Under the pieces are notes generated by a model. The model did no database searches, had not been told where the DNA came from, and worked only from the letters and a program-made list of their open reading frames with translations. A stretch of DNA of 64,000 bases, from NCBI RefSeq assembly GCF_014334115.1, contig NZ_CP060494.1, forward strand, positions 1,116,001 to 1,180,000, read 5' to 3'. The translations under genes and the position numbers were made by a program. Below, in pieces: positions 18,630-30,713 of this stretch. Within the stretch, counting starts at the first letter, position 1, and each line of letters begins with the position of its first letter. Source of the DNA: Sphingosinithalassobacter sp. CS137. Its GTDB lineage: Bacteria; Pseudomonadota; Alphaproteobacteria; Sphingomonadales; Sphingomonadaceae.

Positions 18630-19024
18630 CAGAAGACCTCCGCGAGAACTTCGCCGCCCACATTCTGTTCGCGCGCTTCGGCGTCGGACAGAACGCCCTT
18701 GGGCGTCGAAACGATGGTGATGCCAAGGCCATTGCGCACCTTCGGAAGCTCCTGCGAGCCCGAATAGACGCGGCGGCCGGGCTTCGAGACGCGCGCGACG
18801 TGCTTGATCGCCGGCTGGCCCTCGAAATACTTCAGCTCGATGCGGATGCCCGCCGCGGGGCCCATCTGCTCTTCGCTGTAGCCACGGATATAGCCTTCGC
18901 GCTGAAGCACATCGAGAACCCGCGCACGGAGCTTCGACGCCGGCGTGAGGACACTGTCCTTGCGCGCGCGCTGGCCGTTGCGGATGCGGGTGAGCATGTC
19001 ACCCAGGGGATCGGTCACTGCCAT
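18629..19024 (-). CDS. rpsH: 30S ribosomal protein uS8
   Basis: 131 aa. [20 protein letters not shown], the loop [20 protein letters not shown] and [20 protein letters not shown] are diagnostic. In E. coli uS8 represses its own operon; no such site was identified here. It lies 10 bp after rpsN. Confidence 0.98.
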   Translation of the reverse strand: MAVTDPLGDMLTRIRNGQRARKDSVLTPASKLRARVLDVLQREGYIRGYSEEQMGPAAGIRIELKYFEGQPAIKHVARVSKPGRRVYSGSQELPKVRNGLGITIVSTPKGVLSDAEAREQNVGGEVLAEVF

Positions 19025-19034
19025 GATCTGTTCC

Positions 19035-19340
19035 TTACCAGCTCGACTTGGTCACACCGGGGATCAGGCCCTTGTTGGCCAGATCGCGCAGCATGACGCG
19101 GGCGAGACGGAACTTGCGGTAATAGCCGCGCGGACGGCCGGTCAGCTCGCAGCGGTTGCGCACGCGGGTCGGATTCGCGTTGCGGGGAATCTCCGCCATC
19201 TTGAGGCGCGCGATCAAACGCTCGGTCTCGTCGAGCGACTCGTCGTTCGCGATCGCCTTCAGCTTCGCGTACTTGGGCGCATACTGCTTCACCAGCTTCT
19301 TGCGCTTTTCGTTCTTATTGATCGAACTCAGTTTCGCCAT
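19035..19340 (-). CDS. rpsN: 30S ribosomal protein uS14 (zinc-free type)
   Basis: 101 aa long form without CxxC zinc ligands, as expected for alphaproteobacteria. [40 protein letters not shown] and the C-terminal [11 protein letters not shown] are diagnostic. AGGAAG precedes the ATG at 19340. Confidence 0.98.
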   Translation of the reverse strand: MAKLSSINKNEKRKKLVKQYAPKYAKLKAIANDESLDETERLIARLKMAEIPRNANPTRVRNRCELTGRPRGYYRKFRLARVMLRDLANKGLIPGVTKSSW

Positions 19341-19359
19341 GACTTAAGTTCTTCCTTCC

Positions 19360-19944
19360 TTACGCTGCCTGCTTCGCTTCACCGTCCGCATCCTGCGGGA
19401 ACGGGAAGCCGAAGAGACGCAGGAGCTCGCGAGCCTCTTCGTCGGTCTTCGCGGTGGTGGTGACGATCACGTCCATGCCGCGCACCTTGTCGATGCGGTC
19501 ATAGTTGATCTCGGGAAACACGATCTGTTCCTTGATGCCGCAGGCATAGTTGCCACGGCCGTCAAAGGACTTCGGGTTCAGCCCGCGAAAGTCGCGGACG
19601 CGCGGAAGCGCGATCGTGACGAAACGGTCCAGGAACTCGTACATCCGCTCGCGGCGCAGAGTCACCTTGCAGCCGATCGGCATGCCTTCGCGCAGCTTGA
19701 ACTGGGCGATCGACTTCTTCGCGCGCGTGACGACCGGCTTCTGACCGGCAATCAGCTCCATCTCGGCCGCAGCGGCCTCGACCTTCTTCTTGTCCTGCGT
19801 CGCTTCGCCCACGCCCATGTTGAGCGTGATCTTCTGGATCCGCGGAACTTCCATCACATTCTTGTAGCCGAACTTCTCCGTCATCGCCTTGGCGACGGTT
19901 TCGTCGTACAGCTTCTTCATGCGCGGCGTGTAGTTGTCAGCCAT
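19360..19944 (-). CDS. rplE: 50S ribosomal protein uL5
   Basis: 194 aa; contacts 5S rRNA and P-site t[42 protein letters not shown] and [20 protein letters not shown] are diagnostic. A short C-terminal tail ([10 protein letters not shown]) extends past the E. coli end. It overlaps rplX by 8 bp. Confidence 0.98.
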   Translation of the reverse strand: MADNYTPRMKKLYDETVAKAMTEKFGYKNVMEVPRIQKITLNMGVGEATQDKKKVEAAAAEMELIAGQKPVVTRAKKSIAQFKLREGMPIGCKVTLRRERMYEFLDRFVTIALPRVRDFRGLNPKSFDGRGNYACGIKEQIVFPEINYDRIDKVRGMDVIVTTTAKTDEEARELLRLFGFPFPQDADGEAKQAA

Positions 19945-20254
19945 TGATGACCTCCCCGGTCTTGACGGCGACGCGAACCTTCTTGCCGTCGCGCTCCTCG
20001 AAGCGCACGCGCGTCGGCTTGCCGTCGGCGGTCACATGCGCAACCTTCGAAACGTGGAGCGGCGCTTCCGAACGCTCGAGCCCGCCCTGCGGATTCGCCT
20101 GGCTCGGCTTGCGGTGGCGAACGGCGATGTTCACGCCCTCGACCACGACCTTGCCGTCCTTCGGCATCGCCTTCACGACGTCGCCGGTGCGGCCCTTGTC
20201 CTTTCCGCTCAGGACGATCACGCGGTCGCCCTTCTTGATCTTCGCAGCAGCCAT
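19937..20254 (-). CDS. rplX: 50S ribosomal protein uL24
   Basis: 105 aa assembly initiator. [39 protein letters not shown] and the KOW motif are diagnostic. The ATG (complement of 20252-20254) overlaps the rplN stop as ATGA. The open frame continues upstream through rplN in another reading and is ignored. Confidence 0.98.
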   Translation of the reverse strand: MAAAKIKKGDRVIVLSGKDKGRTGDVVKAMPKDGKVVVEGVNIAVRHRKPSQANPQGGLERSEAPLHVSKVAHVTADGKPTRVRFEERDGKKVRVAVKTGEVING

Positions 20255-20622
20255 CACAGCACCTCCGGTGCGAGCGAGATGATCTTCATGAAGCCCTTCG
20301 AGCGCAGCTCGCGGACGACCGGGCCGAAGATACGAGTGCCGATCGGCTCCTCGTTCTTGTTGACCAGCACCGCGGCGTTGCCGTCGAAGCGGATCACCGA
20401 ACCGTCGTTGCGGCGGATGTCCTTGGCGGTGCGCACGATCACCGCGCGGTGAACGTCGCCCTTCTTCACGCGGCCGCGCGGGGCGGCTTCCTTGACGCTG
20501 ACGACGATCACATCGCCCACGCCGGCCGTGCGGCGCTTCGAGCCGCCCAGCACCTTGATGCACTGCACGCGCTTCGCGCCGCTGTTGTCCGCGACGTCGA
20601 GATTCGACTGCATCTGGATCAT
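20254..20622 (-). CDS. rplN: 50S ribosomal protein uL14
   Basis: 122 aa, normal length. [40 protein letters not shown] and the C-terminal [12 protein letters not shown] are diagnostic. First gene after the 188-bp repeat-containing gap that follows rpsQ. Confidence 0.98.
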   Translation of the reverse strand: MIQMQSNLDVADNSGAKRVQCIKVLGGSKRRTAGVGDVIVVSVKEAAPRGRVKKGDVHRAVIVRTAKDIRRNDGSVIRFDGNAAVLVNKNEEPIGTRIFGPVVRELRSKGFMKIISLAPEVL

Positions 20623-20699
20623 CGATCCGGTTCCTTCTCAATTGGCCTGCCGGGAAAGCCCGGTGGTTCCGCTAAAATGCTCCTGCCGCCCGCTTGTGG

Positions 20700-20800
20700 T
20701 GAGGAGAGGCTGCGCTTGTCGCAGCCTCGTCTCGAACCACCGCCCTGCGATACGCCGCTTCGCCAAGCTCAGCGGCACCTCAGGACGAACGGGCAGCAGC
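20700..20800. repeat. REP-like palindromic element between rpsQ and rplN
   Basis: The 188-bp gap (20623-20810) contains a GAGGCTGCGACAAGCGCAGCCTC-type palindrome (top-strand core 20705-20727), then TCGAACCACCGCCCTGCGA, CCGCTTCGCCAAGCTCAGCGG (arms CCGCT/AGCGG) and a CTCAGGACGAACGG end. The 'CTCAGG.CGAACGG' terminus recurs in the element at 30588-30664. It must be transcribed as part of the spc/S10 mRNA. Confidence 0.6.
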
Positions 20801-20810
20801 GAAACTCTCG

Positions 20811-21089
20811 TTACGCCGCCGCTTCCGCCGCGACCTGCTCGGGGGTCGCATGGGTGTTCACCCGCGCGATCACCTTCCAGGTCTTCAGCTTGGAGATCGG
20901 CGCGGTCTCTTCGATCCGCACGGTCTCGCCGGCCTTGTACTCATTGCCCTCATCATGGGCGTGATACTTCTTCGAACGGCGGATGATCTTGCCGTAGAGC
21001 GGGTGCTTCACCTTGCGCTCCACCAGCACCACCACCGTCTTATCGGCCTTGTCGGACACGATCTGCCCGGTCAGCACGCGCTTCGGCAT
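20811..21089 (-). CDS. rpsQ: 30S ribosomal protein uS17
   Basis: 92 aa. [40 protein letters not shown] and [16 protein letters not shown] are diagnostic. A C-terminal Ala-rich tail ends [14 protein letters not shown] precedes the ATG at 21089. Confidence 0.98.
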   Translation of the reverse strand: MPKRVLTGQIVSDKADKTVVVLVERKVKHPLYGKIIRRSKKYHAHDEGNEYKAGETVRIEETAPISKLKTWKVIARVNTHATPEQVAAEAAA

Positions 21090-21098
21090 GATGTTTCC

Positions 21099-21302
21099 TT
21101 ACTTCCCGGCAGAACGAGCACGCTCGTTCTGCAGCGTCTTGATGCGGGCGATGTCCCGGCGGACTTCCTTCACGCGGCTCGACTTCTCGAGCTGCTGCGT
21201 GGCGGCCTGAAACCGCAGGTTGAACGCCTCGCGCTTCAGATTGCCGAGCTGCTCGGTAAGCTGGTCGTCGGACTTGGTCCGCAGGTCTGCTACGTTGCTC
21301 AT
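21099..21302 (-). CDS. rpmC: 50S ribosomal protein uL29
   Basis: 67 aa, tunnel-exit protein near the SRP and trigger-factor docking site. [20 protein letters not shown] with [20 protein letters not shown] and [18 protein letters not shown]. Starts 5 bp after the rplP stop; the longer open frame upstream is rplP read out of frame. Confidence 0.97.
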   Translation of the reverse strand: MSNVADLRTKSDDQLTEQLGNLKREAFNLRFQAATQQLEKSSRVKEVRRDIARIKTLQNERARSAGK

Positions 21303-21307
21303 CTCGT

Positions 21308-21739
21308 TCAGCCCTCCAGGTGCGACGTGTCGCCGAGGCGCGCCACGACCTTGGTCTTGATCGGCAGCTTCATCGCCGCACGCTCGAATGCTTCCGCCGC
21401 GAGCGGGCCGGGAACGCCGTCCAGCTCGAACAGGATACGGCCGGGCTTCACGCGCGCCGCCCAGAACTCGGGCGAACCCTTGCCCGAGCCCATGCGGACT
21501 TCGGCAGGCTTGCTCGACACCGGAACGTCCGGGAAGATGCGGATCCACAAACGCCCCTGGCGCTTGATGTGGCGCGTGATCGCGCGGCGAGCCGCCTCGA
21601 TCTGGCGCGCGGTGATCCGCTCCGGCTCCATCGCCTTCAAGCCATAGGCGCCGAAATTCAGCGTGGTGCCGCCCTTGGCATCGCCATGGATGCGACCCTT
21701 GAACGCCTTGCGGAACTTGGTGCGCTTCGGTTGCAGCAT
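21308..21739 (-). CDS. rplP: 50S ribosomal protein uL16
   Basis: 143 aa. [40 protein letters not shown] and [20 protein letters not shown] are diagnostic; the last includes the conserved RxxMGxGKG loop near the A-site. Standard place between rpsC and rpmC. Confidence 0.98.
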   Translation of the reverse strand: MLQPKRTKFRKAFKGRIHGDAKGGTTLNFGAYGLKAMEPERITARQIEAARRAITRHIKRQGRLWIRIFPDVPVSSKPAEVRMGSGKGSPEFWAARVKPGRILFELDGVPGPLAAEAFERAAMKLPIKTKVVARLGDTSHLEG

Positions 21740-21758
21740 TGTTCTAGTTCCTCAAATC

Positions 21759-22454
21759 TCAGCGCGCCGGGCGCACACCGGAGGTCTGTGCCTCCAGCGT
21801 CAGCCGGTCCGTCGCCATCGGATCATGGCCCAGGATCTCGCCCTTGAAGATCCAGACCTTCACGCCGCACACGCCATAAGCGGTGTGGGCCTCGGCCTCG
21901 GCATAGTCGACGTTCGCGCGCAGCGTGTGCAGCGGAACACGGCCCTCGCGATACCATTCGGTGCGCGCGATCTCCGCGCCGCCCAGACGGCCGCCGCAGG
22001 TGATCCGGATGCCCTCGGCACCCAGACGCAGCGCCGACTGCACCGCGCGCTTCATCGCGCGACGGAAGGCGATACGGCGCTCCAGCTGGTCCGCGACGCC
22101 CTGCGCGACGAGCTTGGCGTCGACTTCGGGCTTGCGGATCTCGACGATGTTGAGGCTCACGTCCGAGCTCGTCATCGACGCCAGCTTCTTGCGGAGCTTC
22201 TCGATGTCCGCGCCCTTCTTGCCGATGATCACACCGGGACGGGCGGCATAGACGGAGATGCGGCACAGCTTGGCCGGACGCTCGATCACCACCTTCGAGA
22301 TCGCGGCCTGGGGCAGCGTCTCGACGATGTACTTGCGGATCTTGAGATCCTCCAGCAGCAGCCGGCCATAGTCATGGCCTTCCGCGAACCAGCGGCTGTC
22401 CCAGGTCCGGTTGATCTGCAGCCGCAGACCGATGGGGTTGCTCTTCTGACCCAT
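21759..22454 (-). CDS. rpsC: 30S ribosomal protein uS3
   Basis: 231 aa. [20 protein letters not shown] start, KH domain [20 protein letters not shown], and the C-terminal [19 protein letters not shown] and [11 protein letters not shown] motifs. Forms the mRNA entry with uS4 and uS5. One base separates it from the rplV stop. Confidence 0.98.
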   Translation of the reverse strand: MGQKSNPIGLRLQINRTWDSRWFAEGHDYGRLLLEDLKIRKYIVETLPQAAISKVVIERPAKLCRISVYAARPGVIIGKKGADIEKLRKKLASMTSSDVSLNIVEIRKPEVDAKLVAQGVADQLERRIAFRRAMKRAVQSALRLGAEGIRITCGGRLGGAEIARTEWYREGRVPLHTLRANVDYAEAEAHTAYGVCGVKVWIFKGEILGHDPMATDRLTLEAQTSGVRPAR

Positions 22455-22455
22455 C

Positions 22456-22836
22456 TTACGCCTCTTCTTCCTGTTCGCGCACCACGATCCGGAGCCGGCT
22501 GAACGGCTTCAGGATGCGCGTCGACTTGCCGCGGCCACGGGTGTGGAACCGCTTCATGGTGATCGACTTGCCGACCGACGCCTCGGCGACGACGAGCGCG
22601 TCGACATCGAGGTTGTGGTTGTTCTCGGCGTTCGCGATCGCGCTCGCCAGAACCTTGCGGGCGTCGACCGCCATCGCCTTCTTCGAGAAGGCGAGGATGT
22701 TCAGCGCCTCGTCGGCCTTCTTGCCGCGGATCAGGCCCGCGACGAGGTTCAGCTTCTGCGCCGACCCGCGAATCTGCGTGCCGACCGCCAGCGCCTCATT
22801 GTCCGCCACGCGGCGGGGAGCTGCCTGCTTGCTCAT
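22456..22836 (-). CDS. rplV: 50S ribosomal protein uL22
   Basis: 126 aa. KLNVLAGLIRGK-type segment is [20 protein letters not shown]; the extended beta-loop lining the exit tunnel reads [20 protein letters not shown], close to consensus where macrolide-resistance changes arise elsewhere. Its ATG overlaps the rpsS stop (ATGA). Confidence 0.98.
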   Translation of the reverse strand: MSKQAAPRRVADNEALAVGTQIRGSAQKLNLVAGLIRGKKADEALNILAFSKKAMAVDARKVLASAIANAENNHNLDVDALVVAEASVGKSITMKRFHTRGRGKSTRILKPFSRLRIVVREQEEEA

Positions 22837-23114
22837 CAGCGCTTGCCCTTCTTGTCCGCGGCATGGCCGGGGAAGAAGCGCGTCGGCGCGAATTCACCCA
22901 GCTTCATGCCGACCATGTCCTCATTGACCGACACCGGCACGAACTTGCGGCCGTTGTAGACGTTGAACGTCAGGCCGACGAACTGCGGCAGGATCGTCGA
23001 GCGGCGCGACCAGGTCTTGATCGGCGCGGCGCGGCCACCGGCCTCCTGCGCGGCTTCCGCCTTGTTGAGCAGGTGCAGGTCGACGAAGGGACCCTTCCAA
23101 ACCGAACGAGCCAT
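22836..23114 (-). CDS. rpsS: 30S ribosomal protein uS19
   Basis: 92 aa. [40 protein letters not shown] and [20 protein letters not shown] are diagnostic. The start at 23114 overlaps the rplB stop by one base. Confidence 0.98.
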   Translation of the reverse strand: MARSVWKGPFVDLHLLNKAEAAQEAGGRAAPIKTWSRRSTILPQFVGLTFNVYNGRKFVPVSVNEDMVGMKLGEFAPTRFFPGHAADKKGKR

Positions 23115-23956
23115 TACTTCTTCCTCGCGTGACGCGACCGGATGATCATCTTGTCGGTCGACTTGTTCTTGCGGGTGCGCGCACCCTTGGTCGGCTTGCC
23201 CCACGGAGTGACCGGATGACGGCCGCCCGAGGTCCGGCCCTCACCACCGCCGTGCGGGTGGTCAACCGGGTTCTTGGCGACGCCGCGGGTCAGCGGGCGC
23301 TTGCCCAGCCAGCGGTTACGGCCGGCCTTGCCGAGGTTCTGGTTCTGGTTGTCGGGGTTCGACACCGCGCCCACCGTCGCCATGCAATTGGCGTGGATAT
23401 AGCGCTGCTCGCCCGAGTTCAGACGGACGATCACCATGCCGCGGTCACGGCCGACGACCTGCACATAGGTGCCCGCCGAGCGCGCGATCTGGCCGCCCTT
23501 GCCCGGCTTCATCTCCACATTGTGGACGATGGTGCCCACCGGCATCGAGCCCAGCTCCATGGCGTTGCCCGGCTTCACGTCGGTCTTCTTGTCGGCAACC
23601 ACCTTGTCGCCCACGCCCAGGCGCTGCGGCGCAAGGATATAGGCATAGTCGGCCTCGGCCTCGGTGCCGTAGTTGACCAGCGCGATGAAGGCGGTGCGGT
23701 TGGGATCATATTCGATCCGCTCGACCGTTCCTTCGACGCCCCACTTGCGGCGCTTGAAGTCGATGATGCGATAGCGCTGCTTGTGACCGCCCGCGATGCC
23801 GCGCGACGTGACATGACCCTTGTTGTTGCGGCCGCCCGTCTTGCGCTTGCCTTCGGTCAGCGCCTTCACCGGACCGCCCTTGTGCAGACCCGAACGGTCC
23901 ACCAGGATCAGTCCGCGACGCGCCGGCGATGTCGGATTGTAATTCTTGAGTGCCAT
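23114..23956 (-). CDS. rplB: 50S ribosomal protein uL2
   Basis: 280 aa. [40 protein letters not shown] and the peptidyl-transferase-proximal [20 protein letters not shown] are diagnostic, with the essential His in DHPHGGG. Its start overlaps the rplW stop (TAATG). Confidence 0.98.
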   Translation of the reverse strand: MALKNYNPTSPARRGLILVDRSGLHKGGPVKALTEGKRKTGGRNNKGHVTSRGIAGGHKQRYRIIDFKRRKWGVEGTVERIEYDPNRTAFIALVNYGTEAEADYAYILAPQRLGVGDKVVADKKTDVKPGNAMELGSMPVGTIVHNVEMKPGKGGQIARSAGTYVQVVGRDRGMVIVRLNSGEQRYIHANCMATVGAVSNPDNQNQNLGKAGRNRWLGKRPLTRGVAKNPVDHPHGGGEGRTSGGRHPVTPWGKPTKGARTRKNKSTDKMIIRSRHARKK

Positions 23957-24276
23957 TACGCCTTCACCCCCTGGGTGACGTCGATCATGTCACCCTCGGC
24001 GAGGGTCACGATCGCCTTCTTCATGTCCGACCGGCTGTAGGGCTTGCCCTTCCAGCGCTTGGTCTTGCCCTTCTGAACGATCGTGTTCACGCCCTTCACC
24101 TTGACGTCGAACAGCGCCTCGACCGCAGCCTTGATCTCCGGCTTGGTCGCGTCGTTCGCAACCTTGAAGACCACTGCGTTCGCCTCGGAGACGAGCGTCG
24201 CCTTCTCGGTGATGTGCGGCGCGACGATCACGTCGTAATGACGCGTGTCGATCGCTGCCTTGTCCTTCTTAGCCAT
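23956..24276 (-). CDS. rplW: 50S ribosomal protein uL23
   Basis: 106 aa trigger-factor docking site at the tunnel exit. [40 protein letters not shown] and [20 protein letters not shown] are diagnostic. It overlaps rplD by 8 bp. Confidence 0.98.
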   Translation of the reverse strand: MAKKDKAAIDTRHYDVIVAPHITEKATLVSEANAVVFKVANDATKPEIKAAVEALFDVKVKGVNTIVQKGKTKRWKGKPYSRSDMKKAIVTLAEGDMIDVTQGVKA

Positions 24277-24892
24277 TGAAGCGCGCCTCCAGCTTCTCGA
24301 CCGCCGCCTTGGTGAGCACCAGCGTGTCGTGCTTCAGAATGTCGTAGACGTTCGCGCCGATCGCCGGCAGCACGTCGACGTGCGGCAGATTGCGGGCGGC
24401 GAGCGCGAAATTCGTCTCGACCGCGTCGCCGTCGATGATCAGCGTCGACTTGCCCACGCCCAGCTTCTCGAACTGGCCCTTGAGCGCCTTGGTCTTCGCA
24501 TCGCCATCGAGCGTATCGAGCACGATCAGCGAACCGCCCTTGGCGTGGCTCGACAGCGCCATCTTCAGGCCCAGCGCGCGAACCTTCTTGTTCAGCGAAG
24601 GATTGAAGTCGCGCAGCCGGGCGCCGTGCGCCTTACCACCACCGATGAAAATCGGAGCGCGGCGATCGCCGTGACGCGCCGTACCGCCGCCCTTCTGGCG
24701 ACCGAACTTCTTGCCGGTGCGGGCAACGTCCGAGCGCTCGCGCGTCGGGCGCGCGGTGCCCCGGCGCTTCTCGAGCTGCCAGGTGACGACGCGATGCAGG
24801 ATGTCGGCGCGCGGCTCGACGGCGAAGATCGCGTCGTTGAGCTCGATGTCGCCGCCAGCCTTGGCGTCGAGGGTCTGAACCTTGACCTTCAC
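24269..24892 (-). CDS. rplD: 50S ribosomal protein uL4
   Basis: 207 aa. The tunnel loop reads [20 protein letters not shown], followed by [17 protein letters not shown]. The start is GTG at 24892, immediately after the rplC TAA (TAAGTG), so translation is coupled. In E. coli uL4 also represses the S10 operon; a comparable leader site was not proven here. Confidence 0.98.
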   Translation of the reverse strand: MKVKVQTLDAKAGGDIELNDAIFAVEPRADILHRVVTWQLEKRRGTARPTRERSDVARTGKKFGRQKGGGTARHGDRRAPIFIGGGKAHGARLRDFNPSLNKKVRALGLKMALSSHAKGGSLIVLDTLDGDAKTKALKGQFEKLGVGKSTLIIDGDAVETNFALAARNLPHVDVLPAIGANVYDILKHDTLVLTKAAVEKLEARFNG

Positions 24893-25648
24893 TTAGCCCT
24901 CCTGGCCTTCGGTCGCTTCCGGCGCAGCCGCTTCCTCAGCGGGCGTATCGGCGGGAGCATCGTTGTTGTTGTTCGCGGACTTGATCGAGGCCGGGAACGG
25001 CGCGTCGGCGTGGCGCGGCACCTTCACCGCATCCTTGACGACCAGCCAGCTGCCCTTGTGACCGGGCACCGAGCCCTTCACGAAGATCAGGCCACGCTCG
25101 ACGTCGGTCGAGACGATCTCGAGGTTCTGCTGCGTGCGGTTACGGTCGCCCATATGGCCGGCCATCTTCTTGTTCTTGAAGACCTTGCCGGGATCCTGGC
25201 GCTGACCGGTCGAACCGTGCGAACGGTGCGAGATCGACACACCGTGCGTGGCGCGCAGACCGCCGAAGCCCCAACGCTTCATGGCACCGGCGAAGCCCTT
25301 GCCCTGGGTGCGGCCGGAAACGTCGACCATCTGGCCGGTGACGAAATGGTCGGCGGCGATTTCCGCGCCCACTTCGATCAGGCCATCTTCCTCGACGCGG
25401 AATTCGCAGAGCATCGCCTTCGGCTCGACCTCGGCCTTGCCGAAGTGGCCGCGCTGCGGCTTGGCGACATTCTTGGCCTTCGCGCTGCCCGCACCGATCT
25501 GAACGGCAACATAGCCGTCGCGATCGGCGGTGCGCTGCGCGACCACCTGGACGCTCTCCATCGCCAGAACGGTCACCGGCACGTGCCGGCCGTCGTCCTG
25601 GAACAGGCGCGTCATGCCCAACTTCTTCGCGATCACGCCAGTGCGCAT
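24893..25648 (-). CDS. rplC: 50S ribosomal protein uL3 with acidic C-terminal extension
   Basis: 251 aa against about 209 in E. coli. [20 protein letters not shown], the central [20 protein letters not shown] containing the Gln methylated by PrmB in other bacteria, and [20 protein letters not shown] are diagnostic. The last 40 residues ([20 protein letters not shown] and onward) form an acidic Ala/Pro/Glu tail. GAGGAG precedes the ATG. A 272-bp gap separates it from rpsJ. Confidence 0.98.
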   Translation of the reverse strand: MRTGVIAKKLGMTRLFQDDGRHVPVTVLAMESVQVVAQRTADRDGYVAVQIGAGSAKAKNVAKPQRGHFGKAEVEPKAMLCEFRVEEDGLIEVGAEIAADHFVTGQMVDVSGRTQGKGFAGAMKRWGFGGLRATHGVSISHRSHGSTGQRQDPGKVFKNKKMAGHMGDRNRTQQNLEIVSTDVERGLIFVKGSVPGHKGSWLVVKDAVKVPRHADAPFPASIKSANNNNDAPADTPAEEAAAPEATEGQEG

Positions 25649-25920
25649 GATCCATCACTCCTCAATACAGAGGCCCCCGCCGGACGATTCCGTCGGGGGC
25701 ATGCTCAGCCCAAAAACTAAATGCGGGCCCCGTCCGGGCTGCGGCTTTCCGGCGGACCGGAAATGACGGGGAACGCGGTCCCGGGACAGGCCCGGCGGTA
25801 TTCCATGTCTCGATGAGGTTGCCCTCACGGTTCACCCCTCAGGGGAGCCTTGCTTCCTTGCTTCGGGCATCGCCCAGTGGAGGAAGCCGAATCTCGTTTA
25901 GCTCGAGAAGAGCGGCGCCT
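25649..25920 (-). other. Long gene-free spacer between rpsJ and rplC with several inverted repeats
   Basis: 272 bp with no coding potential. It holds GCCCCCG/CGGGGGC (25673-25679 with 25694-25700), a CCGGCGGACCGG palindrome near 25750 and a CCCGGGACAGGCCCGG region near 25781-25796. No U tract and no convincing -35/-10 were found. The structure could stabilise or attenuate the S10 mRNA. Confidence 0.5.
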
Positions 25921-26232
25921 TTACGCGAGCTTGATCTCGACGTCAACGCCAGCGGCCAGGTCGAGCTTCATCAGCGCGTCCACCGTCTGCGGAGTCGGCT
26001 GCACGATGTCGAGCATGCGCTTGTAGGTGCGAACCTCGAACTGCTCGCGCGACTTCTTGTCGATGTGCGGACCGCGGTTCACGGTGAACTTCTCGATGCG
26101 CGTCGGCAGGGGAATGGGACCGCGAATGAGCGCGCCGGTGCGGCGGGCCGTGTCGGCGATGTCGCCGGTGGCCTGATCGAGCACGCGGTGATCGAACGCC
26201 TTCAGGCGAATACGGATATTCTGCGTTTCCAT
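25921..26232 (-). CDS. rpsJ: 30S ribosomal protein uS10
   Basis: 103 aa; also the NusE antitermination factor. [40 protein letters not shown] and [20 protein letters not shown] are diagnostic. First gene of the S10 operon here, because tuf has a terminator and a non-ribosomal gene intervenes; a promoter is predicted 105 bp upstream. Confidence 0.98.
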   Translation of the reverse strand: METQNIRIRLKAFDHRVLDQATGDIADTARRTGALIRGPIPLPTRIEKFTVNRGPHIDKKSREQFEVRTYKRMLDIVQPTPQTVDALMKLDLAAGVDVEIKLA

Positions 26233-26336
26233 GTCCCTACCAATGCGAAAGAGCGGGGCGACTTCCCCTGCTGCGCCGATCCCGGCGTAGCGGGCGTGTC
26301 ACCTCTTGCTGTTCAAAACGTCAAACGGAAGCGGGG

Positions 26337-26365
26337 CCTCTACAGGGCGAAGCGATTCGGATCAA
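26337..26365 (-). promoter_or_regulatory. Promoter of the S10 operon (rpsJ)
   Basis: On the minus strand, TTGATC (complement of 26360-26365), 17 bp, then TAGAGG (complement of 26337-26342). The predicted start near 26330 gives a leader of about 98 nt. A palindromic repeat unit ends only about 30 bp upstream. Confidence 0.5.
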
Positions 26366-26394
26366 GGGGCGCGCGAGGATTTTCGCTTCCCCAT

Positions 26395-26425
26395 CGTCGG
26401 CCCGGACCTGATCCGGGCCAGGGCT
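26395..26425. repeat. Solo half of the bipartite palindromic repeat
   Basis: Contains GGCCCGGA-CCTGA-TCCGGGCC (26399-26419), identical to the second palindrome of the repeat copy at 26461-26558, with the same TCGTCGG/ACGTCGG left flank and AGGGCT right flank. It stands alone, without the first palindrome. Confidence 0.85.
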
Positions 26426-26460
26426 GCGTTCACCCTATCGAAGACGCGCGACAACTAGAG

Positions 26461-26558
26461 AAAGAAGAAGCCCAGCCCCGGGTCAAGCCCGGGGCGACGG
26501 AACTGGAGGGAAGGCGACGGGTCTCCACGTCGGCCCGGACCTGATCCGGGCCCAGGCT
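26461..26558. repeat. Bipartite palindromic repeat, copy 1 (left of GIY-YIG gene)
   Basis: 98 bp beginning AAAGAAGAAGCCC. Palindrome P1 GCCCCGGG-TCAAG-CCCGGGGC is at 26475-26495. A spacer of about 36 bp follows. Palindrome P2 GGCCCGGA-CCTGA-TCCGGGCC is at 26532-26552, and the copy ends AGGCT. Both palindromes have perfect 8-bp arms and 5-nt loops. The copy ends 8 bp before the stop codon of the GIY-YIG gene. A direct copy lies at 26876-26975. Confidence 0.9.
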
Positions 26559-26566
26559 CACCTCCA

Positions 26567-26866
26567 CTAGACCAGATCATCGAACAAATCCCGCCACTCC
26601 GGATTGGCCTTCTCGATCAGCGCGAACTTCCACTCGCGCAGCCAGCGCTTCAGCCGCTTCTCGTGCGCGATGCAGGCGGTGATGTCCTCGCCATATTCGG
26701 CCCACACCAGCCGAACCAGCCCACGCTCCCGACAATGATCGGAGCCGCTACCGGATCGATGCTGACCGATGCGCACGGCAAGATCCGCAGTCACGCCGAC
26801 ATACATGCTCCCGCGATAGCGGTTGGCCATGATGTAAACCCACCCGCCCTGCGGTGCGCGCGCCAT
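26567..26866 (-). CDS. Small GIY-YIG nuclease domain protein (UPF0213-like)
   Basis: 99-aa single-domain protein. The GIY-YIG motif is GGWVYIMANRYRGSMYVGVT, with VYI at residues 10-12 and YVG at 22-24. Arg32 and His36 lie in VRIGQHRSG, catalytic Glu69 in AHEKRLKRW, and a final ANPEW. All catalytic positions of the URI/UPF0213 branch are present, so it may be an active endonuclease. ATG at 26866 chosen; no strong SD is visible, and ATG 26830 would cut the motif. It sits between the tuf terminator and rpsJ, bracketed at 8 and 9 bp by direct copies of a bipartite palindromic repeat. It is foreign to ribosomal operons and probably an insertion. Confidence 0.88.
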   Translation of the reverse strand: MARAPQGGWVYIMANRYRGSMYVGVTADLAVRIGQHRSGSGSDHCRERGLVRLVWAEYGEDITACIAHEKRLKRWLREWKFALIEKANPEWRDLFDDLV

Positions 26867-26875
26867 GCATCGAGG

Positions 26876-26975
26876 AAAGAAGAAGCCCCGGCCCCGGGTC
26901 AAGCCCGGGGCGAAGGAATTCGAGGCGATCGAAGCTCTCCACTACGTCGGCCCGGGCTCGACCAGGGCCAGGGCT
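26876..26975. repeat. Bipartite palindromic repeat, copy 2 (right of GIY-YIG gene)
   Basis: 100 bp in the same orientation as copy 1. AAAGAAGAAGCCCC, then P1 GCCCCGGGTCAAGCCCGGGG plus C at 26891-26911 (identical core), then a diverged spacer, and a P2 at 26949-26969 with one mismatched pair and a CTCGA loop, ending AGGGCT. It begins 9 bp upstream of the GIY-YIG start codon. Confidence 0.9.
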
Positions 26976-27115
26976 GCCCTGCCTTCTCCGTTCAGCAGTG
27001 CGCGATAGCACTCCAGCGGGGACGGACACTAGAGACTCGCCACAGGAACGGGAGTGCCCTCTCGGCCGCCTCTGGAACTTTTGGGGAGCACGGATGCGAT
27101 ACTGCTAGCCGCAAC

Positions 27116-27149
27116 AAAAAAACCCGGCCTCCCTTTCGGGAAGCCGGGC
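27116..27149 (-). terminator. Intrinsic terminator after tuf
   Basis: On the minus strand CCCGGC..CCC and GGG..GCCGGG arms (27123-27148) enclose a GAAA-type loop and are followed by seven T residues. It lies 30 bp past the tuf stop and ends the str operon. Confidence 0.93.
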
Positions 27150-27178
27150 TCTTGTCTCTCAGCCCTCGCGGGCGTCGA

Positions 27179-28369
<1,191 letters not shown>

Positions 28370-28447
28370 AGTTTCCTACCTTCTGATCAAATCCGTGGCG
28401 AATCGCGGGCGCCGCGGGAAGCGTCGCCCTTAGCGATCCGTTTCGCG

Positions 28448-30520
<2,073 letters not shown>

Positions 30521-30587
30521 TGTTCAACTCCAGCGCGGGGTCTCGCGGTTCAATTCTTCAAGGGTATCCAACCACCCCAGCCCGTGC

Positions 30588-30664
30588 GGGCTGAGCTTGT
30601 CGAAGCCCTGCTCTTCCTTCTTCGGCTCGAAGAAGTGCAGCCCTTCGACAAGCTCAGGGCGAAC
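30588..30664. repeat. REPIN-like inverted repeat between fusA and rpsG
   Basis: CTGAGCTTGTCGAAG (30591-30605) is inverted as CTTCGACAAGCTCAG about 35 bp later (within 30637-30660), with a nested CTTC..GAAG hairpin between them and a GGGCGAACGG end. This 'CCCTTCGACAAGCTCAGGGCGAACGG' type is a familiar dispersed palindrome in sphingomonads. It lies inside the str operon transcript. Confidence 0.85.
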
Positions 30665-30713
30665 GGTGACGGGTGGAGGCGCCGGGGCGCCGCCACCCAT
30701 ATAGTGTTTCCCG

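Noticed and set aside
26567..26902. Start of the GIY-YIG protein at 26902
   Set aside because: That start lies inside palindrome P1 of repeat copy 2; residues before MARAPQGG are repeat-derived.
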